DNA of 35,393 bases, taken from the NCBI GenBank assembly GCA_019237215.1, contig JAFAHL010000286.1, positions 1 to 35,393 of the forward strand, given 5' to 3'. The stretch is from Hyphomicrobiales bacterium (lineage in GTDB: Bacteria; Pseudomonadota; Alphaproteobacteria; Rhizobiales; Xanthobacteraceae). Under the pieces are notes generated by a model that saw only the letters and a program-made list of their open reading frames with translations, searched no databases and was not told where the DNA came from. Below, in pieces: positions 31,232-35,393 of this stretch. Both the position numbers and the translations under genes were made by a program. Every line of letters starts with the position of its first letter. Positions within the stretch are counted from its first letter, which is position 1.

Positions 31232-32140
31232 ATGACGGCGAGAGCAATGGTCGCCCACCACGCGAACGCCGATACGCCGTCTTCCGCGGCGGCGGCGGAC
31301 GGCGCCGCCAAACCGCCCCGGCCGCAGGTCGCAGCCCCGGATGCTCGATCGGAATCGATGTTGGGCGTTAGAACGTCGGCGGCGCGCTGGGTGGTGCGGC
31401 TTGCGGCGCTGCTGGCCGGGCTCGCTTGCTGGCACTACGCCAGCTCCACCAGCCTCAATTTCTATGTCCGATTTGACAACGTCCCGGGGCCGCTGCAGGT
31501 CGGGCAATCGCTGCTCGGCCATCTCGAGCAGAGCGCATTCTACCTGCACATTGCCGCGAGCCTGCGCCGTATCGCGATCAGCTATTCGCTGGCCGCCGGC
31601 ATCGGCATCACGCTCGGTCTGCTGATGGGACGTTCGCGGCTCGTTCGCGACGTTGTTTCCCCCTACATCGAGCTGCTCCGGCCGATCCCCGCGGTCGCCT
31701 GGATCCCGCTCGCCATCTTGCTGTGGCCGACCGAGGAAGGCTCGATTATCTACATCACGTTCCTCGGCGCCTTGTTTCCGATCGTTCTCAACACCGTTCA
31801 CGGCGTGGAGCAGACGCCCGAAGTTCTCATTCGCGCGGCGCAGTCGCTCGGCGCTTCGCGCCTATGCATCTTCCGCCACGTCGTGCTGCCGGGAGCGCTG
31901 CCGAGCATCTGCGCCGGTCTCGCAATCGGCATGGGCGTGTCGTGGTTCTCGCTCTTGGCGGGCGAGATCATCAGCGGCCAGTACGGAATCGGCTACTTCA
32001 CGTGGAACGCCTATTCCATCATCAACTATCCGGACATCGTGGTCGGAATGTTGGCCATCGGCCTGTTGGGTACAGCATCCACCGCCTTGATTCAGCTGCT
32101 CACCCGCCCGGCCCTGGCGTGGCAGAGGAAAGCCAGATGA
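31232..32140 (+). CDS. ABC transporter permease (SsuC/TauC/NrtB type)
   Basis: A 302-residue inner-membrane permease with about six membrane segments. The EAA loop that contacts the ATPase is visible as EVLIRAAQSLGASRLCIFRHVVLPGALP. A hydrophilic, alanine/proline-rich N-terminus (about 45 residues) precedes the first membrane segment (VVRLAALLAGLACWHYA). The ATG at 31232 is used; 31247 is an alternative. It starts 32 bases after the solute-binding gene and overlaps the next gene by 4 bases (ATGA). The family transports sulfonates, taurine, nitrate and similar anions. Confidence 0.88.
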   Translation: MTARAMVAHHANADTPSSAAAADGAAKPPRPQVAAPDARSESMLGVRTSAARWVVRLAALLAGLACWHYASSTSLNFYVRFDNVPGPLQVGQSLLGHLEQSAFYLHIAASLRRIAISYSLAAGIGITLGLLMGRSRLVRDVVSPYIELLRPIPAVAWIPLAILLWPTEEGSIIYITFLGALFPIVLNTVHGVEQTPEVLIRAAQSLGASRLCIFRHVVLPGALPSICAGLAIGMGVSWFSLLAGEIISGQYGIGYFTWNAYSIINYPDIVVGMLAIGLLGTASTALIQLLTRPALAWQRKAR

Positions 32141-32832
32141 GTGCGCTGGTGGACGTGTCGCGCGAGATTCGCGCCAGCCTGTTGCTGTGGCTTGCATTGC
32201 TGGTCGCCTTTTTCGCTGCCTTCCCGCTTCTGCAGCTCGCGCTCCTGATCGTTCGCTTCCAGGAGTTTCCCAACTATCTGATCGTGCACGACTGGCCCGG
32301 CAACATTGCCAGGATCGTCCGCATGACGCCGTCGATCGCCGACATGGTTTCGATCATGCGCGACGAATGGCTGATCGAAATCGGTTCGATGAATTTCGCC
32401 TATGGCCACGGTATCGCTGAATGGAGCTTTGTGCTGGTGCCGGCCAAGGCCGGCGTCACGCTCGTGATCGCGTTGCTTCTCGCCACCAACGTGGTGCTCT
32501 TGCGTGCCGTGCGCAAAACGTGCCCGCTCTTCGCGCGACTCGGCGCGTCGGCTGCCGCCGCTGGCGGAGCGCTGTTGGCGGGCGTCGCGACGATGACCAT
32601 AACTTGGGTCGTGTGCTGTGCGGCGCCGACCTGGGTCGTCGGGCTTGCCGTGTTGGGAGTAAGCGTCGCGACTGCGTTCGCGCTGCAGCCTATTGGCGGC
32701 TGGCTGTCGCTGTTCGGCATCGTGCTGCTGGGCGCAATCGCGGCGGCGCTGGTTCGGCAGTTGTCCGGACGTCGTCGCGGCGCATCTGCTGCGATGGTGG
32801 AGCCGACCCAACTCGCGCGGGCGTCATCGTGA
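32137..32832 (+). CDS. Polytopic membrane protein of unknown function in the ABC cluster
   Basis: A 231-residue membrane protein with about five hydrophobic segments (LLLWLALLVAFFAAFPLLQL near the start, then GVTLVIALLLATNVVLL, GALLAGVATMTITWVVCCAA, VVGLAVLGVSVATAFAL and WLSLFGIVLLGAIAAALV). A soluble loop of about 65 residues follows the first segment. No known family was recognised. Its start overlaps the permease stop and its stop overlaps the ATPase start, each by 4 bases, so it is translated with the transporter and is likely a component or an associated redox or sensing partner. A CC pair in a membrane segment is notable. Confidence 0.78.
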   Translation: MSALVDVSREIRASLLLWLALLVAFFAAFPLLQLALLIVRFQEFPNYLIVHDWPGNIARIVRMTPSIADMVSIMRDEWLIEIGSMNFAYGHGIAEWSFVLVPAKAGVTLVIALLLATNVVLLRAVRKTCPLFARLGASAAAAGGALLAGVATMTITWVVCCAAPTWVVGLAVLGVSVATAFALQPIGGWLSLFGIVLLGAIAAALVRQLSGRRRGASAAMVEPTQLARASS

Positions 32833-33683
32833 TCCTGGCGTTCGCCAAGCCGGCGGGCGGCGCTTGGAGCCGCGGTCGCTCGCCGGCAGGCGAGCCGTTC
32901 GGGCGAGTCGAGATCTGGCAGGTGTCGGTATCGTTCCGGCAAGGCTCGACCCTCAATCACGCGCTGGAAAATACCTCGGTCGATATCGCGCCGGGCTCGT
33001 TCGTGTGTCTGCTTGGTCCTTCGGGCTGCGGCAAGTCGACATTGCTGAACACGGTGGCCGGCTATGTCCAGCCCACCACTGGGTGGGCTCGCGTTGACGG
33101 CGCCCCGGTTCTCGGTCCCGGTGCCGACAGGGGCATGGTGTTCCAGCAATATTCGCTGTTCCCGTGGAAGACGGTTCGGGACAATGTTGCCTTCGGGCCC
33201 TATGCAACCGGGGCCGGTCGCGCGCGCGCGCGCGCCATTGGCGATGAGCTGCTCGATATGGTCGGCCTTGCGCGCTTCGCCAATCGCTATCCGGCTGAGC
33301 TTTCCGGCGGAATGCAGCAACGGGTCGGCATCGCCCGCGCGCTCGCCAACAAGCCGGCGGTCCTTTTGATGGACGAGCCGTTCGGCGCGCTCGATTCGCA
33401 AACGCGCGCCATGATGCAGGAGCACCTGCTGCGGTTGTGGGCCGAATTCAAGATTACGGTAATCTTCGTGACGCACGACGTCGACGAGGCAATTTTTCTC
33501 GCCGACCGAGTGCTGGTGATGAGCGCGAGTCCAGGCCGCATTATCGAGGACGTGCGCGTGCCGTTGCCGCGTCCACGCGACCCGGAGATCACGACGGATG
33601 CCGAATTCATCAGGTTGAAGCGGCATTTCTTGCAAGTCATTCGGGCCGAGAGCCTCAAAGCATTCGAGGACCAGGATCGATGA
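32829..33683 (+). CDS. ABC transporter ATPase (SsuB/TauB/NrtD type)
   Basis: A 284-residue ABC ATPase. Walker A is GPSGCGKST (63-71), the Q-loop FQQYSLFPWKTVRDNV, the signature LSGGMQQR (158-165), Walker B LLMDEP with FGALDSQTR, and the H-loop VTHDVDEAIFLADRV, a combination typical of taurine, sulfonate and nitrate importers. The start is GTG at 32829, overlapping the preceding stop by 4 bases; the next 25 residues are a non-conserved extension. A (CG)7 tract at 33219-33232 encodes RARA. It is coupled to a short downstream frame through an ATGA overlap. Confidence 0.9.
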   Translation: MILAFAKPAGGAWSRGRSPAGEPFGRVEIWQVSVSFRQGSTLNHALENTSVDIAPGSFVCLLGPSGCGKSTLLNTVAGYVQPTTGWARVDGAPVLGPGADRGMVFQQYSLFPWKTVRDNVAFGPYATGAGRARARAIGDELLDMVGLARFANRYPAELSGGMQQRVGIARALANKPAVLLMDEPFGALDSQTRAMMQEHLLRLWAEFKITVIFVTHDVDEAIFLADRVLVMSASPGRIIEDVRVPLPRPRDPEITTDAEFIRLKRHFLQVIRAESLKAFEDQDR

Positions 33684-33841
33684 GGCGGCTGGCCCGACAT
33701 CGGCTGCGGCTCTCTGCGACGCGGGCCCATGCCGTCGACGATGGTGCGCGCCCGCAGCATGGCGCCAACGCTCGGCCCTCCTGCGTGGCCACGACGTCGC
33801 CCACCGCGGCAGTGCATCTCGAGCCCGGGGCCAGCCGATGA
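33680..33841 (+). CDS. Short coupled reading frame of uncertain status
   Basis: A 53-residue frame that bridges the ATPase and cytochrome genes exactly, starting in an ATGA with the ATPase stop and ending in an ATGA with the cytochrome start. The product is arginine- and alanine-rich (MRRLARHRLRLSATRAHAV at its start) and has no recognisable domain or membrane segment. The double overlap suggests ribosomes could be carried through to the cytochrome gene, but a chance frame in GC-rich DNA is equally possible. Confidence 0.3.
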   Translation: MRRLARHRLRLSATRAHAVDDGARPQHGANARPSCVATTSPTAAVHLEPGASR

Positions 33842-34509
33842 TGGCGTTCATCTCCGACCGGCGGAGATCGCGAACGAGCGTGCTCCTGATTGCCCTCGGA
33901 TCGACGATCCTCTCGGCTCGCGCCGACATGATCGTTACTGACGGCATGCAGCCGTGGGAAACCTGCGCCGAATGCCATGGCCTCGACGGCATCAGTGTGA
34001 TGGCGCGCTTCCCCAAGCTCGCCGGACAGCGGTTCGGCTACATTGCCAAGCAAGTCCGCGACATTCGCGCTGGCCGCCGCCGCAACGATGGCGGCCAGAT
34101 GGCCGCGATCGCCGGCGAGATCGACGACAACGATCTTGCGAAATCGGCTGCTTATTTCGCCGGCCTGCCACCACCGCCGCCCGACCCTTCCTTGGCAACG
34201 GACTCGGAGGATTGGCGACGCGGCGCCGCACTCTATCGGGACGGCGATGCGGTTTCCGGCATCGCGAGCTGCGGCTCCTGTCACGACGACGCGGAGCCAA
34301 ATCGCCCGGACGCGCCGCTGTTGAAGGCCCAACACGCCGGCTACCTTGCCAAACAGTTGCGCGATTGGCGGTCCGGCGAGCGGCATAACGATTTAAGCCA
34401 AACGATGCCGGCGGTCGCCGCAAAACTGTCTGACCGGGACATTTCCGCGCTTGCCACATTTCTTGCCTCGCAACCTCGGCTCGGCCCGAACGGCGCGCCG
34501 GCGCAATGA
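33838..34509 (+). CDS. Dihaem cytochrome c (c4-like)
   Basis: A 223-residue exported cytochrome with two c-type haem sites, C43-A-E-C46-H47 and C145-G-S-C148-H149, each in a similar half (LAGQRFGYIAKQVRDIRAGRR and LKAQHAGYLAKQLRDWRSGER), with MAAIAGEIDD and MPAVAAKLSD supplying possible axial methionines. The duplicated layout is that of cytochrome c4 and related electron carriers. The N-terminus has a signal peptide (TSVLLIALGSTILSARA). It is in the same strand and run as the ABC genes and may accept electrons from a periplasmic dehydrogenase for the same compound. A second ATG at 33841 is possible. Confidence 0.88.
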   Translation: MMAFISDRRRSRTSVLLIALGSTILSARADMIVTDGMQPWETCAECHGLDGISVMARFPKLAGQRFGYIAKQVRDIRAGRRRNDGGQMAAIAGEIDDNDLAKSAAYFAGLPPPPPDPSLATDSEDWRRGAALYRDGDAVSGIASCGSCHDDAEPNRPDAPLLKAQHAGYLAKQLRDWRSGERHNDLSQTMPAVAAKLSDRDISALATFLASQPRLGPNGAPAQ

Positions 34510-34566
34510 ATTGCTTTTCGTGATCCCAAGTCCGGCCTAATCAATCGCGACCGCCGGAGGACTGCC

Positions 34567-34770
34567 ATGACCTACGTCGTCAGCCGTATGTGGGACCAGA
34601 TCAAAGACGCCCGTCCGCTTCTACGCCGCGCCTCATTGCGGTGGTTCAACGGAGCGTTCCTGAAAGCGATGTTCGATACTTACCATCCCGAGCAATACTA
34701 TATGCGGGGTTCCGGGCCGAAAAGTCGCTCCATGAATTGCAAGCAAGGTCCGCCTTCTAAGCAAACATGA
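34567..34770 (+). CDS. Small protein of unknown function
   Basis: A 67-residue basic protein, MTYVVSRMWDQIKDARPLL at its start, rich in aromatic residues and arginine, with FNGAFLKAMFDTYHPEQYY in the middle. There is no signal peptide or membrane segment. No family was recognised. CGGAGGA lies 6 bases before the ATG, which is a stronger ribosome-binding site than most here and supports translation. It stands between the dihaem cytochrome and the sulfatase and may belong to the same transcript. Confidence 0.5.
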   Translation: MTYVVSRMWDQIKDARPLLRRASLRWFNGAFLKAMFDTYHPEQYYMRGSGPKSRSMNCKQGPPSKQT

Positions 34771-34845
34771 GTGCCACGCCGCCGTTGCGGATAGACGTCC
34801 GCCACGCCGATCCTCATCAAAACTGCCGTCAACCGGGAGTAATCC

Positions 34846-35393
34846 ATGCCCTCTCAAAAACCGAACATCCTCTTCTTTCATGTCGATAACCTGGGCATGG
34901 GCGAGTTGGGTTGCTACGGCGGCGGGATCCTCAGAGGAGCTGACACCAAACGCACGGACAAGTTCGCCACCGAGGGTATCAAGCTGACGCACTACGTCGT
35001 CGAACCGCAATGCACGCCAACCCGTTCGGCCTTGATGACCGGGCGGTATCCGATCCGGTCGGGCAACCACACAATAGCGCTCGGCGGCAATTCCGGCGGT
35101 CTCGTGCGGTGGGAGAGAACCCTGGCGGAAATCCTGTCCGAGGCTGGGTACGCTGCGTCCTGCCTTGGGAAATGGCATATCGGGGCGGAAGACGGGCGCT
35201 GGCCAACCGATCATGGCTTCGACGAATGGTACGGCCCTCTGCGCACCTACGACGAATGCATGTGGCCGGAGGATCCCCATTACGTGCCGGAACGCGATGG
35301 CCGCTCCTATATGCGTGAGGGGAGAAAGGGCGAGGGCGTAAGGCCGATCCTCTCTCAGCAGCTCACGCTCGAAATAAAGAGGACGTGCGATTT
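34846..35393 (+). CDS. Formylglycine-dependent sulfatase (5' part)
   Basis: The first 182 residues of an alkaline-phosphatase-superfamily sulfatase; it continues past the right edge. The active-site signature C56-T-P-T-R60, in VEPQCTPTRSALMTGRYP, marks a cysteine-type sulfatase needing conversion of C56 to formylglycine. Metal-site residues near the start appear as D14-N15 in FHVDNLGMGELGCYG, and GKWHIG with DHGFDEWYGP follow as in arylsulfatases. No signal peptide is seen, so it probably acts in the cytoplasm. GGGAG lies about 8 bases before the ATG. It would release sulfate from an organic sulfate ester, possibly the compound imported by the neighbouring ABC system. Confidence 0.9.
   Translation, partial: MPSQKPNILFFHVDNLGMGELGCYGGGILRGADTKRTDKFATEGIKLTHYVVEPQCTPTRSALMTGRYPIRSGNHTIALGGNSGGLVRWERTLAEILSEAGYAASCLGKWHIGAEDGRWPTDHGFDEWYGPLRTYDECMWPEDPHYVPERDGRSYMREGRKGEGVRPILSQQLTLEIKRTCD

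Noticed and set aside
32400-34016. A 538-codon minus-strand open frame across the ABC and cytochrome genes
   Set aside because: It crosses several real forward genes with overlapping starts and stops and encodes a low-complexity Arg/Ala/Asp-rich product.

Overview
The window is GC-rich, densely packed DNA that looks like the chromosome of an alphaproteobacterium of the Hyphomicrobiales type (Bradyrhizobium / Xanthobacteraceae-like). This rests on gene style, on small secreted orphan proteins of a kind common in that group, and on the phn gene set. No rRNA, tRNA, CRISPR array, transposase or integrase was seen.

Region 1 (1-11835) is a nearly complete carbon-phosphorus lyase locus organised around a divergent promoter at about 4959-5038. 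Rightward: phnG, phnH, phnI, phnJ, a GNAT acetyltransferase, phnK, phnL, phnM and phnN, mostly with overlapping stop/start codons. Leftward: the GntR-type repressor phnF, a hexapeptide-repeat transferase, a second divergent phnM-type amidohydrolase, a DUF1045 protein with two HxTL motifs (2H phosphoesterase type), phnC and the start of phnD, which runs off the window. A perfect inverted repeat at 5014-5031 is the likely PhnF operator. No phnP is present, and the DUF1045 protein is a candidate for that step.

Region 2 (11836-14035) is gene-poor, with four small orphan genes and decayed-looking spacer.

Region 3 (14036-25639) mixes phosphate and metal handling. A phoU gene without pst genes converges on a tight leftward five-gene operon: DUF5132-type protein, HMA_2-type protein, a P1B ATPase without the CPx metal motif, an EcsC-type protein and a DUF445 protein. 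This operon resembles the fez (ferrosome) operons for membrane-bounded iron granules and is the most interesting system here. Rightward from its promoter region lie a stand-alone FMN/Fe-S glutamate-synthase-like protein, a 71-residue protein that is one third histidine, a Pit phosphate transporter, a CBS-BON protein, and a convergent Nudix hydrolase. Degenerate Pho-box-like repeats (TGTCA-type units at an 11 or 22 bp period) occur before phnC, before the ferrosome-like operon and before pit.

Region 4 (25640-35393) is accessory in character: a class D beta-lactamase with a Tat-like leader, a vanadium-haloperoxidase-like enzyme, a Crp/Fnr-family regulator, and a rightward cluster of solute-binding protein (frameshifted), ABC permease, unknown polytopic membrane protein, ABC ATPase, dihaem cytochrome c, a small unknown protein and the start of a formylglycine-type sulfatase. 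The last group looks like an uptake and breakdown pathway for an organosulfur or other anionic compound.
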